In this document: positions 40,957-53,812 of the stretch, one piece after another
Numbering within the stretch: the stretch's first letter is position 1
How the letters are laid out: each line of letters begins with the position of its first letter
DNA from: Streptomyces rubrogriseus
Lineage (GTDB): Bacteria > Actinomycetota > Actinomycetes > Streptomycetales > Streptomycetaceae
NCBI RefSeq assembly: GCF_027947575.1
Contig: NZ_CP116256.1
Span: 6,758,001 to 6,822,000 of the forward strand
Direction: 5' to 3'
Length of the DNA: 64,000 nt
The notes under the pieces: generated by a model
What the model was told of the DNA's origin: nothing
Databases searched by the model: none
The model's input: the letters and a program-made list of their open reading frames with translations, nothing else
Made by a program: the position numbers and the translations under genes

Positions 40957-41196
40957 TCAGCCCAGCAGGACGTCGTCGTCGCCGAGGCGCTTCAGCTCGC
41001 GGTAGAGGATGGCGAGGTTGGTGACGACCGCGGCGCCGGTCACGACGGCGTCGAGCAGCCGCAGCGTGTCACTCTCGCCACGCGCCTTCTTGATCTGCTT
41101 GTAGACCCCCACGGCGCCGAACGCCGAGGTGGCCATCGAGACGTACAGACCGGACTTGGACTTCTTGAAGCCCTTGGCCTTGGACAGTGCGCTCAC
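40957..41196 (-). CDS. Small membrane-associated protein inserted in the gat operon (79 aa)
   Basis: GTG 41196 overlaps the gatA stop by 4 nt (GTGA) and has GAGGCACC upstream. The protein begins basic ([15 protein letters not shown]), has one or two hydrophobic stretches ([35 protein letters not shown]) and ends acidic. It lies between gatA and gatB and its coupling is conserved-looking. No known role in amidotransfer; function unknown. Confidence 0.75.
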   Translation of the reverse strand: MSALSKAKGFKKSKSGLYVSMATSAFGAVGVYKQIKKARGESDTLRLLDAVVTGAAVVTNLAILYRELKRLGDDDVLLG

Positions 41197-42686
41197 AGCG
41201 ACGGTGCCTCCTCGATCAGCGGGTGGCCCCACTTTTCCACGAAGGCGGCCTCGACGGCGGCGCCGACCTTGTAGAGCCGGTCGTCCTTCATGGCGGGGGC
41301 GATGATCTGCAGACCCACCGGCAGGTTGTCCTCGGGCGCGAGGCCGCAGGGCAGCGACATGGCCGCGTTGCCCGCCAGGTTGGTGGGGATGGTGCACAGG
41401 TCGGCCAGGTACATCGCCATCGGGTCGTCGGCGCGCTCGCCGATCGCGAAGGCGGTGGTCGGGGTCGTCGGGGAGACGATCACGTCGACCTGCTCGAAGG
41501 CCCGCTCGAACTCCTGCTTGATGAGGGTGCGGACCTTCTGGGCGCTGCCGTAGTACGCGTCGTAGTACCCGCTCGACAGGGCGTACGTGCCGAGCATGAT
41601 GCGGCGCTTGACCTCGGGGCCGAAGCCGGCCTCGCGGGTCAGGGAGGTGACCTCCTCGGCGGAGTGCGTGCCGTCGTCGCCGACGCGCGCGCCGTAGCGC
41701 AGGCCGTCGAAGCGGGCGAGGTTGGAGGAGCACTCGGACGGGGCGATCAGGTAGTACGCGGAGAGCGCGAGGTCGAAGGACGGGCAGTCCAGCTCGACGA
41801 TCTCGGCGCCCAGCGACTTCAGCAGCTCGACGGACTCGTCGAAGCGCTGGACGACACCGGCCTGGTAGCCCTCGCCGCGGAACTGCTTGACGACGCCGAC
41901 GCGCATGCCGTCGACGCTGCCGTTACGGGCGGCCTCGACGACCGCGGGGACGGGGGCGTCGATGGAGGTGGAGTCCATCGGGTCGTGCCCGGCGATCACC
42001 TCGTGCAGCAGGGCCGCGTCCAGGACCGTGCGGGCGCAGGGGCCGCCCTGGTCGAGGGAGGAGGAGAAGGCCACCATGCCGTAGCGGGAGACGCCGCCGT
42101 ACGTCGGCTTGACGCCGACCGTGCCGGTGACGGACGCCGGCTGGCGGATGGAACCGCCGGTGTCGGTACCGATGGCGAGCGGCGCCTGGAAGGCGGCGAG
42201 GGCCGCGGAGGAACCGCCGCCGGAGCCGCCGGGGATCTTGGTCAGGTCCCAGGGGTTGCCGGTCGGGCCGTAGGCGCTGTTCTCGGTGGAGGACCCCATG
42301 GCGAACTCGTCCATGTTGGTCTTGCCGAGGATGACGACGTCGGCGGCCTTGAGGCGCTTGGTGACGGTCGCGTCGTACGGCGGGATCCAGCCCTCGAGGA
42401 TCTTGGAGCCGACGGTGGTGGGGATGCCCTCGGTGGTGAAGATGTCCTTGAGCGCGAGGGGGACGCCGGCCAGCGGGCCGAGCTTCTCCCCGCGCTCGCG
42501 CTTCTCGTCGACGGCGCGGGCCTGGGCCAGCGCGCCCTCGCGGTCCACGTGCAGGAAGGCGTGCACCTTCTCGTCGACGGCCTCGATGCGGGCCAGGTGG
42601 GCCTCGGTGACCTGGACGGCGGTCAGCTCGCCGGAGGCGATCTTCGCGGCGATCTCGGCCGCGGTGAGCTTGATGATGTCGCTCAT
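41193..42686 (-). CDS. gatA: Aspartyl/glutamyl-tRNA amidotransferase subunit A
   Basis: The protein has 497 aa. It releases ammonia from glutamine for tRNA amidation. The amidase-signature triad is visible: Lys in [18 protein letters not shown], cis-Ser and nucleophile Ser in [14 protein letters not shown] and [10 protein letters not shown]. It starts 3 nt after gatC and overlaps the 79-aa ORF by 4 nt, a tight operon. Confidence 0.95.
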   Translation of the reverse strand: MSDIIKLTAAEIAAKIASGELTAVQVTEAHLARIEAVDEKVHAFLHVDREGALAQARAVDEKRERGEKLGPLAGVPLALKDIFTTEGIPTTVGSKILEGWIPPYDATVTKRLKAADVVILGKTNMDEFAMGSSTENSAYGPTGNPWDLTKIPGGSGGGSSAALAAFQAPLAIGTDTGGSIRQPASVTGTVGVKPTYGGVSRYGMVAFSSSLDQGGPCARTVLDAALLHEVIAGHDPMDSTSIDAPVPAVVEAARNGSVDGMRVGVVKQFRGEGYQAGVVQRFDESVELLKSLGAEIVELDCPSFDLALSAYYLIAPSECSSNLARFDGLRYGARVGDDGTHSAEEVTSLTREAGFGPEVKRRIMLGTYALSSGYYDAYYGSAQKVRTLIKQEFERAFEQVDVIVSPTTPTTAFAIGERADDPMAMYLADLCTIPTNLAGNAAMSLPCGLAPEDNLPVGLQIIAPAMKDDRLYKVGAAVEAAFVEKWGHPLIEEAPSL

Positions 42687-42689
42687 GGC

Positions 42690-42986
42690 TTACTCCTCCC
42701 CCAGGATCTGCGGCACCTTGAAACGCTGCTGCTCCTGGGCCGGGGCGCCGGAGAGCGCCTGCTCGGGCGTGAGCGACGGACGGACCTCGTCCGGCCGCAT
42801 GACGTTCGTCAGCGGGAGCGGGTGCGAGGTCGGCGGTACGTCTTGGTCGGCGACCTCGCTGACGCGGGCGACCGCGCCGATGATGTCGTCCAGCTGTCCC
42901 GCGAAGTGCTCGAGCTCTTCGGGCTTCAGCTCCAGACGCGCCAGCCGGGCGAGGTGGGCGACCTCCTCGCGCGTGATGCCAGGCAT
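42690..42986 (-). CDS. gatC: Aspartyl/glutamyl-tRNA amidotransferase subunit C
   Basis: The protein has 98 aa: [21 protein letters not shown], then a helical stretch and a long partly extended C-terminal arm ([20 protein letters not shown]) that wraps GatA. The length is normal. It is the first gene of the gat operon. Confidence 0.93.
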   Translation of the reverse strand: MPGITREEVAHLARLARLELKPEELEHFAGQLDDIIGAVARVSEVADQDVPPTSHPLPLTNVMRPDEVRPSLTPEQALSGAPAQEQQRFKVPQILGEE

Positions 42987-43029
42987 GCAGCGTTCCTCTG
43001 GGTGAGTGTGTGGTCGGGGCACTTCGGCC

Positions 43030-43048
43030 GGGACAAGTCGCTTGTCCC
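43030..43048. promoter_or_regulatory. Hairpin in the gatC upstream region
   Basis: gggacaag (43030-43037) and cttgtccc (43041-43048) pair perfectly around a 3-nt loop, 44 bp upstream of the gatC start. A short direct repeat (ggcccaatc) follows at about 43059-43080. On the minus strand TAGGAT near 43079-43084 fits a -10 box, so the hairpin would be in the 5' leader of the gat mRNA. Confidence 0.5.
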
Positions 43049-43128
43049 CGTCGATTCGGCCCAATCGGTTTGGCCCAATCCTATGGGGCCGGGCCCCGTG
43101 GCCGTTAAACGGTTTCCCCCGGGGCGCC

Positions 43129-43623
43129 TCACCCGCGCCGCGCGTCCCAGGCCGCACTGCTCAGGAAGTGATTGTCGTACAGCTCCTGGACCTCCAGCAG
43201 GCTCTCCCGGGTGGCCTCGCCGAGGGCGATGCGCTGGAGGTGGCGGAAGTACTCGAAGCGTTCGACGCCCGGGGTGAGGACGATGAGCAGGTCGGCGTCG
43301 GCGCCCGGCACGGCGGCGAAGGCGTGCGGCTTGCCGGGCGGGACGACGATCAGGTCGCCGGGCCCCGCGGTGACGACCTCGTCGCCGGAGAGGACGTCGG
43401 CGGCGCCGTCGATCAGGAAGAACATCTCGGCGGAGTTGTCGTGCCAGTGCGGCTTGGCGCCGTCCGCGCCCGCGGTGAGGGTGACGCGCTGGGTGGACAG
43501 GGCGCCGCCGGTGGAGCTGCTGTCGGCCAGCAGGCGCACGGTGGTGGGCGCGCGGCCGACGACCTCGGCCTCGGCCTCGCGGACGACCACGGACTCGTCG
43601 AACTTCGGAACGAACAGCGACAT
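43129..43623 (-). CDS. Cupin-domain protein
   Basis: The protein has 164 aa, a single cupin barrel. [16 protein letters not shown] contains the HxH..E metal residues, and [13 protein letters not shown] the second-motif His. An N-terminal strand and a C-terminal helical tail ([21 protein letters not shown]) frame it. It could be a dioxygenase, isomerase or ligand-binding protein; sequence does not tell. It is 31 bp downstream of the DUF4267 gene on the same strand and probably shares its promoter. Confidence 0.8.
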   Translation of the reverse strand: MSLFVPKFDESVVVREAEAEVVGRAPTTVRLLADSSSTGGALSTQRVTLTAGADGAKPHWHDNSAEMFFLIDGAADVLSGDEVVTAGPGDLIVVPPGKPHAFAAVPGADADLLIVLTPGVERFEYFRHLQRIALGEATRESLLEVQELYDNHFLSSAAWDARRG

Positions 43624-43654
43624 TCTCGAACCCCCTGAAGACGATTGGGCGCGC

Positions 43655-44026
43655 TCAGAGCGCGAAGAGCAGTCCGGCACTGATCAGGACAACGATCGCG
43701 GTGGCGAAGTGGATCCCGAAGGCCACCGCCTTCGTACCCCCGTGGCGCAGCACTATGAGCGTGTCGGCGAGCGGGACGAGGGCGACGCAGAGCATGAACC
43801 ACGCCTCGGGGCGGGCACCGGCGAAGGCCAGCAGCGCCAGCCCCACCACACCGAGCGTGCCGTCCCTGACGCCCTTGATCGTCAGGTAGGCGGCGGCGTC
43901 ACCGCCGGCGTCGGCCGCCACGCCGTAGCCGGTGGCGGCGGAGGCGGGCTGGAACAGGAAGCGGTACCCCAGGAACAGGCAGAACAGGTTGAGCACGACG
44001 GCCAGGGTGTATGCGGTGACGGTCAC
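43655..44026 (-). CDS. DUF4267 small membrane protein
   Basis: The protein has 123 aa with four hydrophobic segments (LAVVLNLFCLFLGYRFLF; LGVVGLALLAFAGA; FMLCVALVPLADTLIVL; AFGIHFATAIVVLISAGLLFAL). RDGTLGVV and GGTKAVAFGIH are family features. Function unknown. AAGGAGAA precedes the ATG, and a palindrome CTAGC-N3-GCTAG lies 13 bp upstream, with a second 50 bp farther. The gene is probably repressed by a TetR-type protein. Confidence 0.8.
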   Translation of the reverse strand: MTVTAYTLAVVLNLFCLFLGYRFLFQPASAATGYGVAADAGGDAAAYLTIKGVRDGTLGVVGLALLAFAGARPEAWFMLCVALVPLADTLIVLRHGGTKAVAFGIHFATAIVVLISAGLLFAL

Positions 44027-44038
44027 GGCTTCTCCTTG

Positions 44039-44101
44039 CTAGCAGCGCTAGGGACAAGAGTGACGCTAACAGAACGACGACAGGATGGCTAGCGTTGCTA
44101 G
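44039..44101. promoter_or_regulatory. Two CTAGC-N3-GCTAG operator-like palindromes
   Basis: 44039-44051 and 44089-44101 are the same palindrome (different 3-nt centre) spaced 50 bp centre to centre. They flank the expected promoter of the DUF4267/cupin unit. No regulator gene is adjacent; 44102-44295 is noncoding. Confidence 0.65.
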
Positions 44102-44295
44102 AATCGGGTTGCGACGGTCCACCCGCGCCGGGAGCGCGGTCGGGGTACGGGCTGGTACGGGCTGCGAGGAGCTGCCGGTCGGCCCTGCGGGCGGCTGGGG
44201 GCGCGCACGGGATACCGCCGGCGCCCGGCTCACGCGCGCCCGCACGCCGCGGCGGCGTGCGGGGCGGGTCGGGTGGCGCGGTCGTTGCGGTCAGG

Positions 44296-46536
44296 TCACT
44301 CGTCGCTCGCCGCCGCGGGCAGGGCGGCGGCGGCCCGGACCCAGCCGCGGGAGCCTCTGGCGAGCAGCCAGGCGGTGGTCTCCTCCGGCGGCATCGCGGC
44401 CGCGACCAGCCAGCCCTGTACGGCGTCGCAGCCGAGGTCCCGCAGGCGCTCCCAGGTCTCGTCGTCCTCCACGCCCTCGGCGACGACCAGCAGGCCGAGC
44501 GAGTGGGCGAGGTCGACGGTGCAGCGCACGATCTCGGCGTCCTCGTTGTCGATGGCCAGCCGGGCCACGAAGGAGCGGTCGATCTTCAGCTCGCTGACGG
44601 GCAGCCTGCGCAGGTGGACGAGGGAGGAGTAACCGGTGCCGAAGTCGTCCAGGGACATCTTGACGCCGTGTCCGGTCAGCGCGTTGAGGGTGTCGGCCGC
44701 GCGCTGCGGGTCCTCCAGGAGGACGTGCTCCGTGATCTCGAGTTGGAGCGCTCCCGCGGGCACTCCGTGCCGGGCGAGCCGGGCGGCCACCGAGCCCGCG
44801 AAGCCGGGGGTGTGGACGTCGCGCGGGGAGACGTTGACCGCGACCGGCACGAACAGCCCCTGGGCGCGCCACCGGGCGACCTGGCCGAGCGCCGTCTCCA
44901 GTACGTACTCGGTGAGGTGGGGCATCAGCCCGGAGGACTCGGCGATCGCTATGAACTCGTCCGGCGGCACCTTGCCCCGCTCGGGGTGCACCCAGCGCAC
45001 CAGGGCCTCCAGGCCCGCGACCTGGCCGTCGAAGCGGACCTTGGGCTGGTAGTGCAGCTGGACCTCGTGGGCGTCCAGGGCCCGGCGCAGGTCGCCGAGG
45101 AGGCCGAGCCGGTCCGGGGTGTTGGAGTCCCGCTTGGACTCGTAGACCTCCACGCCGGTGCGGTCCCGCTTCGCCTGGTACATCGCCACGTCGGCGCGGC
45201 GCAGCAGTCCCTCGGCGTCCAGCGCGTGGTCGGGGAAGACGGCGACGCCCGCGCTGGCCTCCAGGACCAGGGTGAGCCCGTCCAGGTCCATGGGGGAACT
45301 GAGGGCGCCCACCAGGCTCCGGGCGATCCGGGTCGCCGACGTGGTGGAGTCGGCGACGGGCAGTAAGACGGCGAACTCGTCACCGCCGAGCCGCGCGGCC
45401 TCCGCCCCGCGCGGCAGGGCCTGCCGCAGCCGGTCGGCGGTCTGCAGCAGCAGCCGGTCGCCGGCGAGGTGCCCGAGTGTGTCGTTGACCGACCGGAAAC
45501 GGTCGAGGTCGATCAGCATCAGGGCGGCGCGGGCGCCGATGCGCTCGGCGTCGTCCAGCGCGGTCCAGGTGCGCTCCAGGAGCCACTGCCGGTTGGGCAG
45601 GCCGGTGAGCGGGTCGCGCAACTGCTCCTCGGCGCGGGCGCGGGCGATCCACAGCGTGGAGTCGAGGGCGATGAGCGGGATGGCGAACAGCGGCAGAAGC
45701 AGCGGCTTGGCGACGGCGACGACGCAGACCAGCGGGGCGATGCCGAGCAGCGCGACCGCGACCAGTCCCTGTCTGACCAGGGCGGTGCGGGCGACGGTGG
45801 GCAGACCGGGGCGCGGGGTCTGGAGGTACCACAGCAGGGCCCGGGTGACGGCGAGGTAGGCGACGGCGACGAGCGCCACCTTGGGGGCCGCGTACACCCC
45901 CCAGGTGGCCGGGTCCCAGGGGTGCTCCACGGACGGTACGGAGCCGCAGACGCCGAGGACCAGGGCACCCGCGGCGATGCCGAGGATGTCCACCGCGCCG
46001 TGCAGGACACCCTGCCGCCAGCGGCCCCGCCGGGCTATCCCGACCAGGACGACGACGGTGAGGCTGACCATGCCGGCCGGGACCCAGCCGTACAGCAGCA
46101 GGACGGCGAGGGTGAGGGCGGCGCCCGAGCCGGTGCCGCCCCACCAGCGGGAGCGGCCGAGCATGACCAGGTGGCCGACGACGATGCCGGCCAGCACGGC
46201 CAGGGACCAGCCGACGGTGCCGGACGGGAAGAGGGCGTGTCCGTCGCTGAACGCCCGGTAGAAACCGGCGCCCAGGACGAAGGCGGCGGTCGCGACGACG
46301 GCCGCGGGCAACGCGGGCCAGGACAGGTGCCGTTCGCCGTCCGGATCGGCGAGGCCGTGGGGGTGTCCTTGCGGGTGGCCGTGGGGGTGGCCGACGGCCT
46401 GCGGCACGCGGGTGCCCGTCGCGGAAGGCGGGGCGCCACCATCGCGTTGCCCGAGCCACCGGCTCACGTGCCACGCGCCCGCCATGCGACGCAGGCGCAG
46501 CCGTGAGCCCGCGGCGGCGCTCTCGGTCGGTTCCAT
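44296..46536 (-). CDS. rmdB: Membrane GGDEF-EAL c-di-GMP phosphodiesterase
   Basis: The protein has 746 aa. A His/Gly/Pro-rich cytosolic start (GHPHGHPQGHPHG) precedes about eight membrane spans (60-300). A GGDEF domain follows ([12 protein letters not shown] at about 383, without an RxxD inhibitory site), then an EAL domain at about 505. The EAL domain is complete: EALVRW, VAVNVSPRD (Asn), LEITEH (Glu), SLDDFGTGYSSL (two Asp), LKIDRSFV (Lys), AEGVED (Glu), QGW. So hydrolysis of c-di-GMP is expected. This is the architecture and genome position I recall for RmdB of S. coelicolor. ATG 46536 has AGAGGG upstream. Confidence 0.85.
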   Translation of the reverse strand: MEPTESAAAGSRLRLRRMAGAWHVSRWLGQRDGGAPPSATGTRVPQAVGHPHGHPQGHPHGLADPDGERHLSWPALPAAVVATAAFVLGAGFYRAFSDGHALFPSGTVGWSLAVLAGIVVGHLVMLGRSRWWGGTGSGAALTLAVLLLYGWVPAGMVSLTVVVLVGIARRGRWRQGVLHGAVDILGIAAGALVLGVCGSVPSVEHPWDPATWGVYAAPKVALVAVAYLAVTRALLWYLQTPRPGLPTVARTALVRQGLVAVALLGIAPLVCVVAVAKPLLLPLFAIPLIALDSTLWIARARAEEQLRDPLTGLPNRQWLLERTWTALDDAERIGARAALMLIDLDRFRSVNDTLGHLAGDRLLLQTADRLRQALPRGAEAARLGGDEFAVLLPVADSTTSATRIARSLVGALSSPMDLDGLTLVLEASAGVAVFPDHALDAEGLLRRADVAMYQAKRDRTGVEVYESKRDSNTPDRLGLLGDLRRALDAHEVQLHYQPKVRFDGQVAGLEALVRWVHPERGKVPPDEFIAIAESSGLMPHLTEYVLETALGQVARWRAQGLFVPVAVNVSPRDVHTPGFAGSVAARLARHGVPAGALQLEITEHVLLEDPQRAADTLNALTGHGVKMSLDDFGTGYSSLVHLRRLPVSELKIDRSFVARLAIDNEDAEIVRCTVDLAHSLGLLVVAEGVEDDETWERLRDLGCDAVQGWLVAAAMPPEETTAWLLARGSRGWVRAAAALPAAASDE

Positions 46537-46793
46537 TCCCGTCCCTCTCACAGCCGGCGGTGCCCACGCCACGCGGCCCCCGCCTCGACCACCTTCAACG
46601 GCTCCGCGTCGGAGACCCCTCCCCCTGTCACTCGGGGCAGGGGGGTGCCCCGACCGCAGCTGGGCACGGCGGGCGCACACCTCAACAGTAGGCCGCGGAA
46701 GGCTTCCAGGGGCACTGGTCGTCGACGGTTGCCCGAATGCCACCCGGCCACCCGTATGCATCTGATATGCGCCGATCGGGTGGCCTTCAACCG

Positions 46794-50011
<3,218 letters not shown>

Positions 50012-50075
50012 GGGGCAAGCGTACGCAGGGGCTCGGGGCTTGATTCCGCCCCCGCCGCCCCCGCCGGCAGGGCGC

Positions 50076-50765
50076 TCACCTTCCGGGGCGCACCGTCAGG
50101 TCGTTGACCTCCGCGTCCCTCGGGAGGTCCAGGGCCATCAGGATCGTGGTGGCGACGGACTCGGGGTCGATCCACTTCGCGGGGTCGTACTCCTTGCCCT
50201 CCTGCTGGTGGACCTTGGCCTGCATGGGGCTGGCGGTGCGGCCGGGGTAGACCGAGGTGACGCGGACGCCGTTGGCGTGCTCCTCCTGGCGCAGGGCGTC
50301 GGCGAGCGCCTTCAGGCCGTGCTTGGAGGCGCCGTACGCGGCCCAGCCGGCGTGGGCGTTGAGCCCGGAGCCGGAGTTGACGAAGATCACCTGGCCCTGC
50401 GCGACGCGGAGCTGTGGCAGCAGGAGGCGGGTCAGCTCGGCGGGGGCGACCAGGTTGACGTTGAGCTGGTTGGTCCAGGTCTTCGGGGTGAGGTCGCCGA
50501 CCGGGCCGAGGTCGACGACCCCGGCGATGTGCAGCAGCGAGTCCACCCGGTCGGGCAGGCTCTGGTGGGAGAGGGCCCAGGACAGCTTGCCGGGGTCGGA
50601 CAGATCGCCGACCAGGGTCTTCGCACCGGGGAGCGCGGCGGCCAGTTCCTTGGCGCGGCCCGCGTCGCGCGCGTGCAGCACGACCTCGTCACCGCGTTCG
50701 TGCAGGCGGCGGGCGACGGCCGCGCCGATGCCGGAGCCCGCTCCGGTGATCACATGTGTAGCCAT
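50076..50765 (-). CDS. Short-chain dehydrogenase/reductase
   Basis: The protein has 229 aa. THVITGAGSGIGAAVARRL is the NAD(P) site, HIAGVV the NNAG-like turn, NSGSG the catalytic Ser strand and YGASKHGLKALADAL the YxxxK. Substrate unknown. ATG 50765 is chosen as giving the classic N-terminus; ATG 50774 adds three residues. Confidence 0.88.
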   Translation of the reverse strand: MATHVITGAGSGIGAAVARRLHERGDEVVLHARDAGRAKELAAALPGAKTLVGDLSDPGKLSWALSHQSLPDRVDSLLHIAGVVDLGPVGDLTPKTWTNQLNVNLVAPAELTRLLLPQLRVAQGQVIFVNSGSGLNAHAGWAAYGASKHGLKALADALRQEEHANGVRVTSVYPGRTASPMQAKVHQQEGKEYDPAKWIDPESVATTILMALDLPRDAEVNDLTVRPGR

Positions 50766-50792
50766 GCCCGCCATGCTCGCACCACCGGCGTC

Positions 50793-51332
50793 CTACTCGA
50801 TGCCCTGGCTCTCCTCCAGATAGGCGAGCGCGCCCACCGGCTCCTCGGCGAAGAAGACCAGCTCGGTGAGGGGTCGGGGCAGGAAGCCCTCGTCCTCCAT
50901 GCGGCGGAACTGCTCCTTGAGGCCGTCGTAGAAGCCCGCGGTGTTGAGCAGGACGACCGGCATGTCGGTGTGCCCGTGCTTCTTCAGCTCCAGGATCTCG
51001 GTGGCCTCGTCGAGCGTGCCGGTGCCGCCCACCATGATGACCACGGCGTCGGCCTTCTCCAGCAGCAGCCGCTTGCGCTCGGCCAGGTCCTTCGCGATCA
51101 CCATCTCGTCGGCGCCCTCGCGGGCCTTGGCCGCCAGGAAGTCCACCGAGACCCCGAGCAGCCGTCCGCCGGACTCCTGCACGCCGTCGGCGACCACCTT
51201 CATCAGACCGACGTCGGAGCCGCCCCAGACGAGGGTGTGCCCGCCCTTGCCGAGCAGCTCGGCGAACTCCTTCGCGGGGCGCGTGTAGCGCTCGTCGAGG
51301 TCGGCGGCGGAGAGGAAGACGCAGATGTTCAT
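50793..51332 (-). CDS. LOG-family nucleotide-binding protein
   Basis: The protein has 179 aa, a Rossmann-like fold of the LOG/lysine-decarboxylase-like family. LVWGGSDVGLMKVVADG, ERKRLLLEKADAVVIM and VGGTGTLDEATEIL are its motifs. The usual PGGxGTxxE reads VGGTGTLDE; the Arg and Glu are kept. LOG enzymes release cytokinin-type bases or purines from nucleoside monophosphates. The start could be GTG 51341; ATG 51332 has GGAGG very close. Confidence 0.85.
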   Translation of the reverse strand: MNICVFLSAADLDERYTRPAKEFAELLGKGGHTLVWGGSDVGLMKVVADGVQESGGRLLGVSVDFLAAKAREGADEMVIAKDLAERKRLLLEKADAVVIMVGGTGTLDEATEILELKKHGHTDMPVVLLNTAGFYDGLKEQFRRMEDEGFLPRPLTELVFFAEEPVGALAYLEESQGIE

Positions 51333-51427
51333 GGCCTCCACCGTACGGCCCGGTCCGGAGGGGAAGAACCCGGCCTGCGGAGACGCTGTAGTACGTGACG
51401 CAGACCACTGCCACCAGGAGGACGACC

Positions 51428-51760
51428 GTGACCAAGGGACTCAAGGGACACGTCATCACCGTCGAGCCGAGCGACCGGCACGTGCGCGTGGTGCACGACG
51501 GGCAGGTACTGGCGGAGAGCGACGGGGCGTTGGTGCTGCACGAGACGGGCTGTCCCGACCGGTACTACATCCCGCCCCGGGACGTACGCCTGGATCTGCT
51601 GTCCCCGTCCGACACGCACACGCACTGCCCCTTCAAGGGCGACGCGTCCTACTGGTCGCTGCCCGGCGCGGCGGACCTGGTGTGGGCGTACCCGGATCCG
51701 AAGCCGGAGGTCGCGGAGATCAGGGACCACCTCTGTTTCTACGAAGTCGAGGTGTCCTGA
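51428..51760 (+). CDS. DUF427 protein
   Basis: The protein has 110 aa. VRVVHDGQVLAESDGALVLHE, YYIPPRDVRLDLLSPSD and CPFKGDASYWSL are hallmarks of DUF427, a small beta-barrel of unknown role. I use GTG 51428 because AGGAGG lies 7 nt upstream; the ORF can be read from 51395. It is followed 37 bp later by a hydrolase. Confidence 0.85.
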   Translation: MTKGLKGHVITVEPSDRHVRVVHDGQVLAESDGALVLHETGCPDRYYIPPRDVRLDLLSPSDTHTHCPFKGDASYWSLPGAADLVWAYPDPKPEVAEIRDHLCFYEVEVS

Positions 51761-51797
51761 GCGATGAAACACCTGCCGTAGGGCAGTCTGCACAGGC

Positions 51798-52577
51798 ATG
51801 GAGATGACGACTGTTTCGCGTGACGGCACCCGCATCGCCTACGAACGCTCCGGGCGCGGACCGGCGGTCGTGCTCGTCAGCGGCGCCATGTCGACCGGCG
51901 CCACGATGGCGCCGCTGGCCGCCGAGCTGTCGGGCCGCTTCGACGTCACCGTGTACGACCGCCGGGGGCGCGGCGAGAGCGGCGACACCGCGCCCTACGC
52001 GGTGGAACGCGAGATCGAGGACCTGGCGGCGCTGATCGAGGTTCTGGGCGGCGAGGCGTCGTTGTACGGGATGTCGTCGGGCGGCGCGCTGGTGCTCCGG
52101 GCGGCGGCGAGCGGTCTGCCGGTGCGCCGGGTCGCCGTGTACGAGGTGCCGTACGCCATGGACGACGCCGCCGCGCGGGCCGCGGCCCAGTACACCGGGC
52201 GGCTGACCGAGGCCCTGGGGCAGGGGCGGCGCGGGGACGCGGTGGAGCTGTTCCTCCGCCACACGGGGCTGGGCGAGGAGATGATCCGGGGTGCCCGGCA
52301 GTCCCCCATGTGGGCCGGGATGGAGTCGGTGGCGCCGAGCCTCGCGTACGACGACGCCGTGCTGGGCGACAGCCGGGTGCCCCGCTCCGAGATCGCCGCG
52401 ATCACCGTGCCGCTGCTGGTCCTCGCGGGCGGCGCGAGCGACGCGTGGTGGCACGAGGCGGCCCGGACGATCGCGGAGGCGGCTCCCGAGGGCAGCTACG
52501 GCACCGTGGAGCGGCAGACCCACATGGTGGAGCCGGGCGTACTGGCGCCGGTGCTGACGGAGTTCCTCGCGGGCTGA
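51798..52577 (+). CDS. Alpha/beta hydrolase
   Basis: The protein has 259 aa. VVLVSGAMSTGATMAPL is the oxyanion strand, YDRRGRGESGD the conserved turn, YGMSSGGALVL the nucleophile elbow (Ser), and ERQTHMVEPGVLAPVL contains the catalytic His. Substrate unknown. The ATG is 37 bp after the DUF427 stop. Confidence 0.87.
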   Translation: MEMTTVSRDGTRIAYERSGRGPAVVLVSGAMSTGATMAPLAAELSGRFDVTVYDRRGRGESGDTAPYAVEREIEDLAALIEVLGGEASLYGMSSGGALVLRAAASGLPVRRVAVYEVPYAMDDAAARAAAQYTGRLTEALGQGRRGDAVELFLRHTGLGEEMIRGARQSPMWAGMESVAPSLAYDDAVLGDSRVPRSEIAAITVPLLVLAGGASDAWWHEAARTIAEAAPEGSYGTVERQTHMVEPGVLAPVLTEFLAG

Positions 52578-52620
52578 ACCGGCGCCGTCGAGGTCGCCCT
52601 CGTGGGTCCGGGCGGACGGC

Positions 52621-53751
52621 TCAGGCGGCTCCGGCCGTCGCGCGCGTGGTGGACGCGATGGTCGCCGAGCCCACCACGCGGGTGCCGTCGTACAGCACGA
52701 TCGCCTGGCCGGGGGCGACGCCGCGGACCGGCTCGGTGAAGGTGACCTCCAGGGTGCCGTCGACGAGTTCGGCGCGGACCTCGGTCTCGCCGCCGTGGGC
52801 GCGGAGCTGGGCGGTGTAGGTGCCGGGGCCGGTGGGGGCGGCGCCGCACCAGCGGGGCTTGATCGCGCGGAGGGCGTCGACGTCGAGGGCCTCGGCCGGG
52901 CCGACCGTGACGGTGTTGTTCACCGGGGAGATGTCCAGGACGTAGCGCGGCTTGCCGTCGGGCGCCGGGGTGCCGATCCGGAGGCCCTTGCGCTGGCCGA
53001 TGGTGTAGCCGTAGGCGCCCTCGTGGGTGCCGAGCCGGTTGCCCGCCTCGTCGACGATGTCACCCTCCGCCCTGCCCAGGCGGTTGGCGAGGAAGCCCTG
53101 GGTGTCGCCGTCGGCGATGAAGCAGATGTCGTGCGAGTCGGGCTTCTTGGCCACCGCGAGGCCCCGGCGCTCGGCCTCCGCGCGGATCTCGTCCTTGGTG
53201 GTGACCGTGTCGCCGAGCGGGAACATGGCGTGGGCGAGCTGCCGGTCGTCGAGCACCCCGAGGACGTAGCTCTGGTCCTTGGCCATGTCGGAGGCGCGGT
53301 GCAGCTCGCGGACGCCGTCCTCGCGCAGGATCACCTGGGCGTAGTGGCCGGTGCAGACGGCGTCGAAGCCGAGCGCGAGGGCCTTGTCCAGGAGGGCCGC
53401 GAACTTGATCTTCTCGTTGCAGCGCAGGCACGGGTTGGGGGTGCGCCCCGCCTCGTACTCGGCGACGAAGTCCTCGACCACGTCCTCCCGGAAGCGGTCG
53501 GCGAGGTCCCACACGTAGAACGGGATGCCGATGACGTCGGCGGCGCGGCGGGCGTCCCGTGAGTCCTCGATGGTGCAACAGCCGCGGGCGCCCGTGCGGA
53601 AGGACTGCGGGTTGGCGGAGAGCGCCAGGTGGACGCCGGTCACGTCGTGCCCCGCCTCGGCCGCGCGGGCGGCGGCGACGGCGGAGTCGACTCCGCCCGA
53701 CATGGCGGCGAGGACGCGGAGGGGACGGGTGCGCTGCGGGGTCTCAGTCAT
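52621..53751 (-). CDS. mnmA: tRNA 2-thiouridylase
   Basis: The protein has 376 aa. It adds sulfur to U34 of Lys/Glu/Gln tRNAs. [14 protein letters not shown] is the PP-loop, [12 protein letters not shown] has the nucleophile Cys, and [10 protein letters not shown] the second-site Cys. [12 protein letters not shown] and the C-terminal beta domain are intact. GGTGGAG precedes ATG 53751. The cysteine desulfurase at 54581 is the likely sulfur source. Confidence 0.93.
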   Translation of the reverse strand: MTETPQRTRPLRVLAAMSGGVDSAVAAARAAEAGHDVTGVHLALSANPQSFRTGARGCCTIEDSRDARRAADVIGIPFYVWDLADRFREDVVEDFVAEYEAGRTPNPCLRCNEKIKFAALLDKALALGFDAVCTGHYAQVILREDGVRELHRASDMAKDQSYVLGVLDDRQLAHAMFPLGDTVTTKDEIRAEAERRGLAVAKKPDSHDICFIADGDTQGFLANRLGRAEGDIVDEAGNRLGTHEGAYGYTIGQRKGLRIGTPAPDGKPRYVLDISPVNNTVTVGPAEALDVDALRAIKPRWCGAAPTGPGTYTAQLRAHGGETEVRAELVDGTLEVTFTEPVRGVAPGQAIVLYDGTRVVGSATIASTTRATAGAA

Positions 53752-53812
53752 AACTCCACCAGAGTACGGGGGAAGCGGGAACCGGAGCGCGCGAGTATGC
53801 GTTGAAGATCGC

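Noticed and set aside
44085..44597. Plus-strand ORF starting at the second palindrome
   Set aside because: It begins ATGGCTAGC like some TetR genes, but the translation is Arg/Gly/Pro-rich and antisense to rmdB, with no HTH.
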